Positions 1 through 7,071 of a stretch of 28,226 nt of DNA are shown piece after piece. The notes under the pieces were generated by a model, which was not told the origin of the DNA, did no database searches, and was given only the letters and a program-made list of their open reading frames with translations. Position 1 is the stretch's first letter. The number at the start of each line of letters is the position of its first letter. Origin of the DNA: a virus. Where the stretch lies: the IMG/VR virus record IMGVR_UViG_3300040751_000177, positions 1 to 28,226 of that record, one strand, 5' to 3'. The position numbers and the translations under genes were made by a program.

Positions 1-75
1 TGAGACAAGCGCCAGAGTAATCCCAACCATGCCGTCCTCGTCTTCCCCAGTTTCCTCCCACTCGACGCGGTTCAT
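1..75 (-). CDS. 5' end of a small gene of unknown function, cut by the window edge
   Basis: An ATG at position 75 is followed by 25 open codons that run off the window. The visible residues start MNRVEWEETGEDEDG and are strongly acidic. A strong Shine-Dalgarno (GAGGAGG) lies about 6 bases upstream of the ATG and overlaps the end of the preceding tail-chaperone-like gene, whose stop is at 86-88. The spacing and strand continue the late operon. Too little is visible to assign a family; the strong ribosome binding site is the main support. Confidence 0.6.
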   Translation of the reverse strand, partial: MNRVEWEETGEDEDGMVGITLALVS

Positions 76-85
76 GTAGTCCTCC

Positions 86-484
86 TCAACTGGGTTCACT
101 TGGCCAAACTACATCCTCTAAGCTTAATAACGGACCTTGAATCGTAGATGGCAGATCACGAAGCGCTTGCCGGTAAACCATCCACTCTGAACGCTGGGCC
201 TCGGACAACGGAGAGTCAGCCACGATCCGCCAGTCACAAGCCGCAAGCTTTGCATCACGAAGCACGCGCAGCTCAGCCATGTTCTGCTCATTCGCAGCTT
301 CAGGGTCCGTTTCTCTTGGGATAAGGGACAGCGTGCCAAGGTCCACGGTCCAATCCGGCGGGTACAACTCTTCATCAATCGGCAGAAAACCAATCTCATC
401 AGACACCGGAGGCGCATCTTTGCTGGACTGCTTACGCAGTCCAAGCGCGTGCCCCGTGGTCAGGTCGTACTTGAGATATATCAT
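86..484 (-). CDS. Tail assembly chaperone-like protein (Phage_tail_APC type)
   Basis: 132 aa. The C-terminal half reads RDAKLAACDWRIVADSPLS followed by a conserved-looking W-x-x-YRQALRDLPS stretch (about residues 76-115). This matches what I know of the Phage_tail_APC family: an R-x-x-LL/KL-x-x-x-DW motif, a D-x-P/S-L turn, then W-x-x-YRQ-x-LR-D-I/LP. Such small proteins lie directly after long tail fibre or tip genes and are thought to help fold or attach them. The start is an ATG whose ATGA overlaps the stop of the upstream 1276-aa fibre gene, so the two are translationally coupled and this protein may be the dedicated chaperone of that fibre. The partner assignment is inference from position. 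No membrane segment or signal peptide is present. Confidence 0.72.
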   Translation of the reverse strand: MIYLKYDLTTGHALGLRKQSSKDAPPVSDEIGFLPIDEELYPPDWTVDLGTLSLIPRETDPEAANEQNMAELRVLRDAKLAACDWRIVADSPLSEAQRSEWMVYRQALRDLPSTIQGPLLSLEDVVWPSEPS

Positions 485-3400
485 CGCTGTATACCAAGTA
501 GGATGATGTACGCCTCGTAGAGCGGCGAGTTATATGCGCTCCACTCCATGTAGTACGTGTAGGTACCGGCTGCCTTAGAGCGCCGGATAGCGCCGCCCAT
601 AAAGCCACCCGTGCTAAGAGCGCGAGGCGTACCGCCCATTTGGAAGATGGTAGTAGTATCTTCTTTGATGCGGATGAGCATATCCCCAGCGCCGCTGGAC
701 TGACCTAGGAACCGCACTCCCCAAAGCACGAGCACTTCAGTAGTAAGAGTCAGCGTAATCTGAGGATTAGGCAGACCGTTTAGGTAGGTACGAACCGTTG
801 GCCAAGATGAAGCGATGTACCCGCTATAGGTATCCGCGACCGGCACGATGACCGATTCGCCAGCAAGCTGCAGCGTATCAATCTGCGCGTTACCAATCTT
901 AGCGCCAGTGATCGTAGCATCCAGAATTTTAGCGTTTGTAATTGCTCCATTCTGGATCTTAGCGTTCGTAATCTGCGCGTCTTGAATCTTGGCTGCCGTA
1001 ATCTGCGCGTCTTGAATCTTGGCTGTGGTGATACTTGCGTCAGCAATCTTGCCGTTATCAATCGCTGCCTGGCCAATCTTTGCATTGGCAATAGCGCCGT
1101 TACGAATAAACGCGTCGGTAATATATACGCCAGCGGGCGCTGATACGCCGTTAACAGTTTGCGCAGTAGTCTGCACAATAAAGGGAACGGTAGGCGTGCC
1201 GTTATCCGTTGACGTTTTAAGCAGCGCAAAACGATCAACGTTGACGATAAACTCGCTAAGAATTTGCCCCGAGTCATTCGCCGTGGATGCTAGACCGTAG
1301 CCAGCTACTGCGCCGTTATTATCAATTTTAACTACGTACTTAGCTTCAAGACCGTCGATAGACGTTGCCTGCGTTTGAATAGACGCAGAGTTATTTCCAA
1401 CGGTCGTATTAAGGGTGCTGATATCAGACACAGCAGCACTGAGCGTTGTTCCTTGGGAACTAACCGTGGACGACAGAGTGCTAAGCGCTGACGCCGTTGC
1501 AGCAACACCGGTGGTCGGGTTATTTACCGTGTTTTCTAGGGCAGTTATATCACTGCTATTAGCACTAATACTTGTACCCTGACTGCTAACTGTAGTTGAC
1601 AGGTTAGTAATAGCCGCAGAATTAGCAGCAACACCCGTGCTCGGGTCGTTAACGGTGTTCTCAAGCGAGACAATGTCGCTAGCGTTTACGGCTATGGTAT
1701 TTTCAGCCGTAGTAACACGCGTAGTCAGCGCACTTAAGGCTGTTGAAGTCGTACTAATATCAGTATTAGCTGCTGCTAATCCAGATTGAAGACTGGTTAT
1801 ATTACTGGCGTTAGAAGTAATGCTGCCTTCAGCGGAAGTAACACGAGTATCTAACGCGCTAACAGCGTTAGCGTTAGTCGATATGTTCGTGTTCGCCGTA
1901 GCTAGACCGCTGGTTAAAGACGTAACGCTAGCCGACAGAGATGAAATATCGCTGTCGTTACTTTGGACCGCTGTAGTTAAAGTAGAGAGCCCCGATGCGG
2001 TAGCGGCTACGCCGGTCGAAGGATCATTAACGGTATTTTCTAACGCCGTAATATCCGACGCATTAGTAGTAATAGACCCCTCTGCAGACGTCAGGCGGGT
2101 ATCCAGCCCAGAAACAGCGGTGACCGTAGCCGCAACGCCAGTTGTCGGGTTGTTAACGGTGTTCTCTAGAGCGGTAATGTCCGAAGAATTAGTGCTAATC
2201 GTACCTTCAGCCGTAGTGACGCGAGTGTCCAGCGACGACAAAGCGGTAGCAGTGGCGGCTACCCCTGTCGACGGGTCGTTGACTGTGTTTTCTAAGGCTG
2301 TGATATCTGTTGCGTTGCTCGTTATCGAGCCTTCAGCAGACGTTAGCCGTGTATCGAGCCCACTAACCGCCGTTACGGTAGCAGCTAACCCTGTGGACGG
2401 GTCGTTGACCGAGTTCTCAAGGGCCGTGATATCCGATGCGTTAGTGGTAATTGACCCTTCGGCCGTCGTTACCCGCGTGTCCAGCGACGAAACCGCCGTA
2501 GCCGTAGCTGCAACGCCCGTGGTCGGATCGTTAACGGTATTCTCAAGCGCCGTGATATCGGAGGCGTTGGTCGTAATTGACCCTTCAGCAGCAGTAACAC
2601 GGGTATCCAACCCAGATACCGCCGTTACCGTAGCCGCTAGCCCCGTGGTCGGATCATTTACGGAGTTCTCAAGGGCCGTTATGTCAGAGGCGTTAGTGGT
2701 AATTGAGCCTTCTGCGGTGGTGACTCGGGTATCGAGCGCTGATAAAGCGGTAGCCGTCGCTGCTACCCCCGTAGATGCGTCGTTTACCGTGCTCTCAAGC
2801 GCGGTAATGTCCGATGCATTAGACGTAATTGACCCTTCAGCAGACGTCAGGCGCGTGTCTAAACCGCTGACAGCAGTAACGGTAGCGGCTAACCCCGTAC
2901 TCGGGTCATTTACGGAGTTCTCAAGCGCCGTAATGTCAGAGGCGTTAGTAGTAATCGACCCCTCGGCGGCGGTGACGCGTGTGTCCAAACCGCTGACAGC
3001 AGTAACGGTAGCGGCTAACCCGGTCGATGCATCGTTTACCGTATTTTCCAACGCCGTAATATCGGTTGCGTTGGTGGTAATTGAACCTTCGGCAGTGGTC
3101 ACCCGTGTATCAAGGGACGACAGTGCGCTTGCCGTTGCCGTAACGCCAGTAGACGTATCGTTCACCGTCACTTCCAGCGCTGCGATAGCCTGAGCTGCCG
3201 CAGACGTACTGCTTGAATTGACGTAGTTGATCTGCTGAATGTCAGAAGTGTTGTTACCTACCGCGTCACCAAGGCTAGTGTAGTCGCCGATCAGCTCCCA
3301 GTTACTATTAGACGTAGTCGGCTCAGAGTTGCTGTTAGCCGCAAGAGCCTTCCACAGTTTGTTGTTATGGGTAACAAGATCGTCAATCGCGTAGCTGGTG

Positions 3401-4311
3401 ACACTGTCCCAAGCGTCGATGGCGTTCAGATCATCGATTTGAGCCTGTAGACTGGCAGTAGCGCTGCTAATCGCCGCAGCTCTAGCCGACGCTTCGTTAG
3501 TAATCGCAGTAGCACGTGTCGTCGCTTCGTTAGTAATCGCGGTAGCACGCGCTGTTGCTTCGGCCGTGTCGGCAGCTGCCCGGGCCGCTGCTTCAGTTGA
3601 GATAGCCGTCGCCCGTGCTACTGCTTCCTGGGCGATGCGGTAGTCCACTGACCCAGTAACCGTATCGCTAGCATCAACCAAATCGATGCGCGTAGAAAGC
3701 GCGGCCGTTAGTTCGCTCGCGCTGATTGCTCCCGTCAGCTCGTCAAGGAGCAAGTCTACGTTCGGAGCGGTTTCAGCCAGCGTGCCAGCGGAAGCATTAA
3801 AGGGCCCGGGTACACCGGAAGTCGAAACGTGGCGAATCCAATAGTAGTAGCTCTGACTTTCCCCCGTGGCGTCCACATATGCTAAGCCGGAAGACACACC
3901 AATAAGCTGCGCATCACCAAGGACGTCACTGTCATGGCGCCAGATCTCAGTCAGACTGTGATTACCGTAGCGGGGATAGTCCCAGTACAGCTGAATAAGT
4001 GAATAACCGCCCGTCGCGGTAAACCCCGTAGGCCGAGGCGGAATCGCTTGATCAGCGTCAGGGTTAAAGAAGTCTAAATCTGTGGGGCGATTCGGATTGT
4101 AGGGCCGAGTACGTAGTTCCTCGGCTAGCCCAGACTCAATCAGCTCCCTCAGAGTTATTGCCCGGTCACGCGGGTCCCCCCGGCGGCCAAGACGTACCTC
4201 CAATGCCTCAGAGATGCTTTCAAGATAGGCCCGAAGCGCCGGGGAAACGTCCGACGGCGGCTTAGGAATCCCAGGAATAGTGGTGGGCGTTGGAGTACGT
4301 GGGTTGCTCAT
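481..4311 (-). CDS. gpJ-like straight tail fibre / tip attachment protein with nine 42-aa repeats
   Basis: 1276 aa from the ATG at 4311, which overlaps the upstream stop as ATGA. A GGAGGAG lies about 11 bases upstream; an earlier in-frame start at 4347 is less likely. In order: a Pro-rich N-terminus; a fibronectin-III-like domain (about 90-180); an Ala-rich coiled coil with repeated ATAITNEA-type units (about 228-290); a chitin-binding-like module (about 296-343, Y-x-x-x-D-x-V then LWKALAAN and W-E-L-I-G-D-Y); nine tandem 42-residue repeats (398-775); four to five degenerate repeats; a DUF1983-like segment beginning KYVVKIDNNGAVAGYG (about 989); then a beta-solenoid of 10-residue AxIxxAKIxDA units (about 1066-1147) and a beta-rich tip. 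The second half resembles the end of lambda-type J proteins, which contact the receptor. The N-terminal J hub is absent, so this is a separate fibre chain. The next gene is its likely chaperone. Confidence 0.8.
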   Translation of the reverse strand: MSNPRTPTPTTIPGIPKPPSDVSPALRAYLESISEALEVRLGRRGDPRDRAITLRELIESGLAEELRTRPYNPNRPTDLDFFNPDADQAIPPRPTGFTATGGYSLIQLYWDYPRYGNHSLTEIWRHDSDVLGDAQLIGVSSGLAYVDATGESQSYYYWIRHVSTSGVPGPFNASAGTLAETAPNVDLLLDELTGAISASELTAALSTRIDLVDASDTVTGSVDYRIAQEAVARATAISTEAAARAAADTAEATARATAITNEATTRATAITNEASARAAAISSATASLQAQIDDLNAIDAWDSVTSYAIDDLVTHNNKLWKALAANSNSEPTTSNSNWELIGDYTSLGDAVGNNTSDIQQINYVNSSSTSAAAQAIAALEVTVNDTSTGVTATASALSSLDTRVTTAEGSITTNATDITALENTVNDASTGLAATVTAVSGLDTRVTAAEGSITTNASDITALENSVNDPSTGLAATVTAVSGLDTRLTSAEGSITSNASDITALESTVNDASTGVAATATALSALDTRVTTAEGSITTNASDITALENSVNDPTTGLAATVTAVSGLDTRVTAAEGSITTNASDITALENTVNDPTTGVAATATAVSSLDTRVTTAEGSITTNASDITALENSVNDPSTGLAATVTAVSGLDTRLTSAEGSITSNATDITALENTVNDPSTGVAATATALSSLDTRVTTAEGTISTNSSDITALENTVNNPTTGVAATVTAVSGLDTRLTSAEGSITTNASDITALENTVNDPSTGVAATASGLSTLTTAVQSNDSDISSLSASVTSLTSGLATANTNISTNANAVSALDTRVTSAEGSITSNASNITSLQSGLAAANTDISTTSTALSALTTRVTTAENTIAVNASDIVSLENTVNDPSTGVAANSAAITNLSTTVSSQGTSISANSSDITALENTVNNPTTGVAATASALSTLSSTVSSQGTTLSAAVSDISTLNTTVGNNSASIQTQATSIDGLEAKYVVKIDNNGAVAGYGLASTANDSGQILSEFIVNVDRFALLKTSTDNGTPTVPFIVQTTAQTVNGVSAPAGVYITDAFIRNGAIANAKIGQAAIDNGKIADASITTAKIQDAQITAAKIQDAQITNAKIQNGAITNAKILDATITGAKIGNAQIDTLQLAGESVIVPVADTYSGYIASSWPTVRTYLNGLPNPQITLTLTTEVLVLWGVRFLGQSSGAGDMLIRIKEDTTTIFQMGGTPRALSTGGFMGGAIRRSKAAGTYTYYMEWSAYNSPLYEAYIILLGIQR
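968..1025 (-). repeat. Exact 28-bp direct repeat inside the fibre beta-solenoid
   Basis: Positions 968-995 and 998-1025 are identical over 28 bp with a 30-bp period. On the coding strand each unit encodes one AKIQDAQIT rung of the C-terminal beta-solenoid of the gpJ-like fibre. Neighbouring rungs are more diverged, so this pair is probably the most recent rung duplication. Confidence 0.9.
1987..3120 (-). repeat. Nine tandem 126-bp (42-aa) in-frame repeats
   Basis: Nine consecutive units of exactly 126 bp (1134 bp in all) encode variants of S-x-LDTRVT-x-AEGSITTNA-x-DITALEN-x-VND-x-x-TG-x-AAT-x-TA-x. The period of 42 is six heptads, with hydrophobic spacing fitting a trimeric coiled-coil shaft. 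Amino-acid sequence is well kept while many third positions differ between copies. Some neighbouring copies still share exact DNA, for example 2861-2895 and 2987-3021 (35 bp, 126 apart). Degenerate units continue down to about 1400. Confidence 0.95.
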
Positions 4312-6026
4312 GTGGCCGAAATCTCCTCCATGCTCTGGGCAAGGCAAACCTCGTCGATTTCCACCGCCCCAGACACCTCAACCTCCCACTCCTGGGCGAT
4401 AACGGGGGGCAGCCGCATGATCGGTTCCCGCAGCGTACCGGTGCTTGCACCTGCTGGAGCGGTAACCGTTTGAGTGTATACGTTTGCCGCATACGACAAA
4501 CTGTAGTTCGCAATCAGCGTACCGTCGCCCCAAACTTTCACCGTAACTGGGTAAGCCTGGGCGTGTACGGACACCCAACCCATGCTAACGGGCTTAGGCG
4601 TAACGTACTTTTTGGACTTCCAAGTCAGCGTTCGGTTGGTGCTACTGCCTCGGTACTCTTTGATTTTGTCCGCAACCACCAGATACAGCTTACCGTCCTT
4701 CGGGTTCGAGTAACCTCCGTTGACTTGTCCTGCCGTGGTGAGGCGAGAAATAGCAGTTTCAGCCCCACGAGGGTCATAGACAAAGCCAAGGTGGTCAGAA
4801 CCATCAGTCCAAAAAGCCACGTAAGTATTTTCATGCCTGAATGCTCTGAGACCAGTGGGGTTAAAATCAGCGTTCCACTGCTTAGCGGAAATAAGGCCCT
4901 GAGTAACAACTTCCCCCTGCCCACCAGTAACGGCCACGAGCCCATCAGGCCCTGCGTAGAGCAGATAGCTGCCCATATCGACGACGGATCGTGCATTGAC
5001 GCAAGCCTGAGCAATGTCCATTTGCACAGCAGTCATGGCGCTCGGGTCAGTGCCGGTAACAAAGTACGGTCGTCCGTCGGTCAGCGCTACGATACCGTTG
5101 CTCACGCTTCCGATAGCAACGATGTCTTCTTCCAGCGTAATCCGGTAGTCGATGGGCCAAGCATGAGGCAGGAACGGCTCACTCAGGCATAAGCGATTGC
5201 CAGAGAACCCAGCGAACACACCGTTAGCTACGGCGGTCAGGCCCTGCATAGGCCCATCTGGGTACAAAGACACGTTGTCGTCCGGCGGACCGATCCACGA
5301 TTCACTCGGCAGCACTTCTCCGAGGCCTGCAGAAGGCGTGGTGTCGTCGTAGGAAGTGGTCGTAAACGCTACTTCTGCCAGGAACTGGAACGTGGTGTTA
5401 GTCGAACCGGTGTTTGACCGGTAGATCCGTTTGAGCGCGCCGGTCCCAAAGTTGTAGTTGCCAGACGGATGGTCCCCAGACGGCATGCTGACGGTCACAG
5501 TCTCCGTGTCCGTGCGCTCAACCGCCGTACAAGCGGGGCTAGGAGGGCCTTCCTCCCCAAAAGCCGTCACGAACGTGTACACATAGGACACATCATCGGG
5601 CGTTTGGGTGTCGTCAGCCGTGCCGGTCTTAGAGATCGAAGGCGCGTTAGCTGGGGCGGGAACACCCAGACGAAAGCTGTTAGCCGGGTACCCGGTGCTG
5701 CCTGCAATCATGGACGTAATCGTGCCCATGCGCGGGTAGTCCTGCCCCGTCCAGTACAGGCGCTCGTTAGTGTCGTCGGGAATCGGCCCAGCTACGGCCT
5801 TTACGTCTTCGTCGTCCCACTCCAACCAGTTCGTGTCGCGGTAGTAGTAGATGCTGCGAACAGCACCACTCTGCAGCGTGAACTCGTCTACATCATCGGT
5901 AGTAGGAGCAAGGCGCCCTGATTCAAAATCGATGTTTACAGCGGTCTGAGCAAAGTCGTCAGCTAGGAGGCGGGGGGCGACACCGGGGGCAATGCCGTTG
6001 AAACGGGTCCGCTTGAAGTAGGCCAT
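4308..6026 (-). CDS. Tail nozzle/hub-like structural protein (predicted beta-propeller)
   Basis: 572 aa, ATG at 6026 preceded by GAGGT five bases upstream. The N-terminus (MAYFKRTRFNGIAPGVAPRLL, then F-A-Q-T-A-V-N-I-D-F-x-S-G-R-L-x-P) is typical of tail hub or nozzle proteins that line the podovirus tail channel. The middle is almost all beta, with repeated short blades such as GVFAGFSGNRLCLSEPF, IVALTDGRPYFVTG, LLYAGPDGLVAVTGG and YVAFWTDGSDHLGFVYDP, as in a propeller. A fibronectin-like stretch with EEGPPSPA lies near residues 145-170. The C-terminal part ends in a W-E-V-E-V-S-G element with a late LAQS motif. It could be the functional counterpart of T7 gp12 (794 aa), but in T7 that gene precedes gp13, while here the gene lies far downstream next to the straight fibre. 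The family assignment is from pattern recognition; the role in the tail is inference. Confidence 0.6.
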   Translation of the reverse strand: MAYFKRTRFNGIAPGVAPRLLADDFAQTAVNIDFESGRLAPTTDDVDEFTLQSGAVRSIYYYRDTNWLEWDDEDVKAVAGPIPDDTNERLYWTGQDYPRMGTITSMIAGSTGYPANSFRLGVPAPANAPSISKTGTADDTQTPDDVSYVYTFVTAFGEEGPPSPACTAVERTDTETVTVSMPSGDHPSGNYNFGTGALKRIYRSNTGSTNTTFQFLAEVAFTTTSYDDTTPSAGLGEVLPSESWIGPPDDNVSLYPDGPMQGLTAVANGVFAGFSGNRLCLSEPFLPHAWPIDYRITLEEDIVAIGSVSNGIVALTDGRPYFVTGTDPSAMTAVQMDIAQACVNARSVVDMGSYLLYAGPDGLVAVTGGQGEVVTQGLISAKQWNADFNPTGLRAFRHENTYVAFWTDGSDHLGFVYDPRGAETAISRLTTAGQVNGGYSNPKDGKLYLVVADKIKEYRGSSTNRTLTWKSKKYVTPKPVSMGWVSVHAQAYPVTVKVWGDGTLIANYSLSYAANVYTQTVTAPAGASTGTLREPIMRLPPVIAQEWEVEVSGAVEIDEVCLAQSMEEISAT

Positions 6027-6033
6027 TGGTACC

Positions 6034-6294
6034 TCACTTTAGTAGCAAGGTGACAATCAGCCCGGCCATGCTACATATGATGGTAAACCCGATCATAAAC
6101 ATATGTCGGGACATCGTGTCTAAGCGACCGTCAATGCGCTCTAAGCGATTAAAGATCGTCTTAGAGCGCTCTTCGCACATGGCTTCATGAGCGGTTAGGC
6201 GGTTGATGGCTTCCCAATAGCGGGAATCATCTGATGGATAGTTACTGGATGACATGGCCTTCAAGGGGTTCTTGGGGTTGGTCACCTGGCTCAT
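6034..6294 (-). CDS. Small single-pass membrane protein, XhlA-like layout
   Basis: 86 aa. Residues about 25-60 form an amphipathic or coiled-coil segment (INRLTAHEAMCEERSKTIFN, then RLERIDGRLDTMSRHM). It is followed by one clear transmembrane helix (MFMIGFTIICSMAGLIVTLL) and a single terminal lysine. This resembles haemolysin XhlA-type phage proteins, which accompany holins, though the similarity is one of layout only. I chose the ATG at 6294 because AAGGTGG lies about 6 bases upstream; a TTG at 6297 and an in-frame ATG at 6255 are alternatives. The chosen start overlaps the upstream gene by 53 bases, the 6255 start by only 14. It sits 7 bases before the nozzle-like gene and far from the main holin/lysozyme pair. 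Confidence 0.65.
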   Translation of the reverse strand: MSQVTNPKNPLKAMSSSNYPSDDSRYWEAINRLTAHEAMCEERSKTIFNRLERIDGRLDTMSRHMFMIGFTIICSMAGLIVTLLLK

Positions 6295-6493
6295 CAACTT
6301 CCACCTTGCTCTTAATCATACCGGCTAGGTTAGTCGCCGAAAGCTCGTGAATTACGGCCTGACGGCGGGCGGCAATCATCATGTCCTGAGCTTGGGCATG
6401 CAGTGACAGTAACTCTTTGACTTCATTAGACAAATCCTCAAGAGGGTAAGTCTTATCGCCAATAGTCACAGTCTGCGGCTGCTGATCGTTCAT
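6242..6493 (-). CDS. Small conserved-looking phage protein of unknown function
   Basis: 83 aa from the ATG at 6493, which has an ideal AAAGGAG six bases upstream; a longer in-frame start at 6523 lacks support. The N-terminus TVTIGDKTYPLEDLSNEVKE is of a kind I associate with small proteins of marine and cyanobacterial phages (a TV-x-I-x-G-x-x-Y-x-x-x-x-L-S-x-E pattern). The middle, ELLSLHAQAQDMMIAARRQA, looks helical. The C-terminus is acidic and Pro-rich. No function is assigned. It is the first gene after the candidate promoter at 6529-6556, so it may head a sub-operon with the membrane protein and nozzle/fibre genes downstream. Confidence 0.65.
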   Translation of the reverse strand: MNDQQPQTVTIGDKTYPLEDLSNEVKELLSLHAQAQDMMIAARRQAVIHELSATNLAGMIKSKVEVDEPGDQPQEPLEGHVIQ

Positions 6494-6528
6494 GCTAACT
6501 CCTTTAGTATGGAACTGCTCCACGGACC

Positions 6529-6556
6529 ATTATATTAGCTACGGTGTAGTACGCAA
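6529..6556 (-). promoter_or_regulatory. Candidate sigma70-type promoter
   Basis: On the minus strand TTGCGT (6556-6551), a 16-bp spacer and a perfect TATAAT (6534-6529) lie in the only 72-bp intergenic gap of the window. Initiation near 6522 would leave a leader of about 30 bases carrying the AAAGGAG of the next gene. The -35 matches consensus at only three positions. The call rests on the perfect -10, the spacing and the location. Confidence 0.45.
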
Positions 6557-6565
6557 GGAGCTAAT
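6534..6565. repeat. 7-bp inverted repeat flanking an 18-base spacer in the long gap
   Basis: ATTAGCT (6534-6540) and AGCTAAT (6559-6565) are exact inverted copies. The pair lies directly after the stop of the 155-aa gene and spans the spacer and -35 of the candidate promoter. It could be an operator or a weak stem-loop. No T-run follows on either strand, so it is not a convincing intrinsic terminator. Confidence 0.4.
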
Positions 6566-7033
6566 TTAAGTCAACAGATACCACGCTATGCCAGCGGGGA
6601 TACCAAGACCAAGCACAATAATACCCGCCGCAGTGGTCCAAAATTTGATCTCAGCCTGCTGCTCTAGCTGCTTATGGACCGTGGCTTCTCGTTCGGCTTT
6701 AATCTTGCGCCGCATAGCCACCATCTCGTTCCAGCCGTCTTTACCGTAAGAGTAGAGAACCATCTCGCGGATCTGCTTCTCCTGAGCTTCAAGCTTCTTT
6801 TTGTGTGCGAACATCTCCATGGCCTCTTGTTCGACGGAGGACTTATGGAGGATGCGCCGGAATAAAGGAGGGTTCTCGGCCTGCTTCTTAGCGAAGTTGA
6901 AATCGCTGACAGCGCCGTACCACTTACCCAGTTGGCCAAATACGTCCTCAACTTCCCGGCCCGCGCCGACAAGTTTCTGGACAGTCTTAAAGGCGGTAGT
7001 CGCAGCGGTTACTGCGGTGATGGGATCTATCAT
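6566..7033 (-). CDS. Small phage protein with long helical body and C-terminal membrane anchor
   Basis: 155 aa, starting MIDPITAVTAATTAFKTVQK. I recognise the overall pattern from marine tailed phages: an MIDPITA start, a central NPPLF-x-x-I stretch, then VEQEA and a charged helix ending before a membrane segment. No established function is known to me. Residues 75-130 are strongly charged and helical (KKKLEAQEKQIREMVLYSYG and onward). Residues 131-155 form a transmembrane helix (FWTTAAGIIVLGLGIPAGIA). The ATG at 7033 is preferred over 7042 because GAAGG lies 8-9 bases upstream of it but abuts the other. That GAAGG is the loop of a perfect hairpin (7034-7056). A membrane-anchored helical protein could act in lysis or in the virion; the sequence does not decide. 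Confidence 0.65.
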   Translation of the reverse strand: MIDPITAVTAATTAFKTVQKLVGAGREVEDVFGQLGKWYGAVSDFNFAKKQAENPPLFRRILHKSSVEQEAMEMFAHKKKLEAQEKQIREMVLYSYGKDGWNEMVAMRRKIKAEREATVHKQLEQQAEIKFWTTAAGIIVLGLGIPAGIAWYLLT

Positions 7034-7056
7034 GCCAGTCATCCTTCATGACTGGC
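7034..7056 (-). promoter_or_regulatory. Perfect hairpin presenting the Shine-Dalgarno in its loop, directly before an ATG
   Basis: In the mRNA (minus strand) GCCAGTCAT pairs perfectly with ATGACTGGC, nine base pairs, around a five-base loop GAAGG. The ATG of the 155-aa gene follows the stem with no spacer. The loop is the only plausible ribosome binding site. No U-tract follows, so it is not a terminator. Effect on translation (presentation or repression) is inference. Confidence 0.7.
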
Positions 7057-7071
7057 CTCTTCCTAAGGGGG

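Noticed and set aside
780-1277. A 165-codon minus-strand frame inside the straight-fibre gene
   Set aside because: It is an out-of-frame shadow of the beta-solenoid repeats: Arg/Leu-rich, repetitive with the same 30-bp period, no independent start signal.
1987-3120. Regular repeats considered as a CRISPR array
   Set aside because: Units are 126 bp, contiguous, in frame and protein-coding, with no repeat/spacer alternation.
1820-3193. A 457-codon plus-strand open frame
   Set aside because: It is the exact antisense of the 42-aa repeat array. The repeat's codon usage leaves one complementary frame free of stops, and its periodicity mirrors the repeat. There is no ribosome binding site or operon context on the plus strand.
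4290-5192. A 300-codon plus-strand open frame opposite the nozzle-like gene
   Set aside because: It is antisense to a gene with clear coding pattern and ribosome binding site, has no recognisable domain, and no other plus-strand genes exist in the window.
481-6026. Siphovirus tape measure or frameshifted tail chaperone pair
   Set aside because: No long hydrophobic/coiled-coil tape-measure gene and no slippery-site overlap between two small genes was found before the tip-like gene.
7034-7056. Hairpin considered as an intrinsic terminator
   Set aside because: No T-run follows the stem on either strand, and the stem directly abuts a start codon with the Shine-Dalgarno in its loop.
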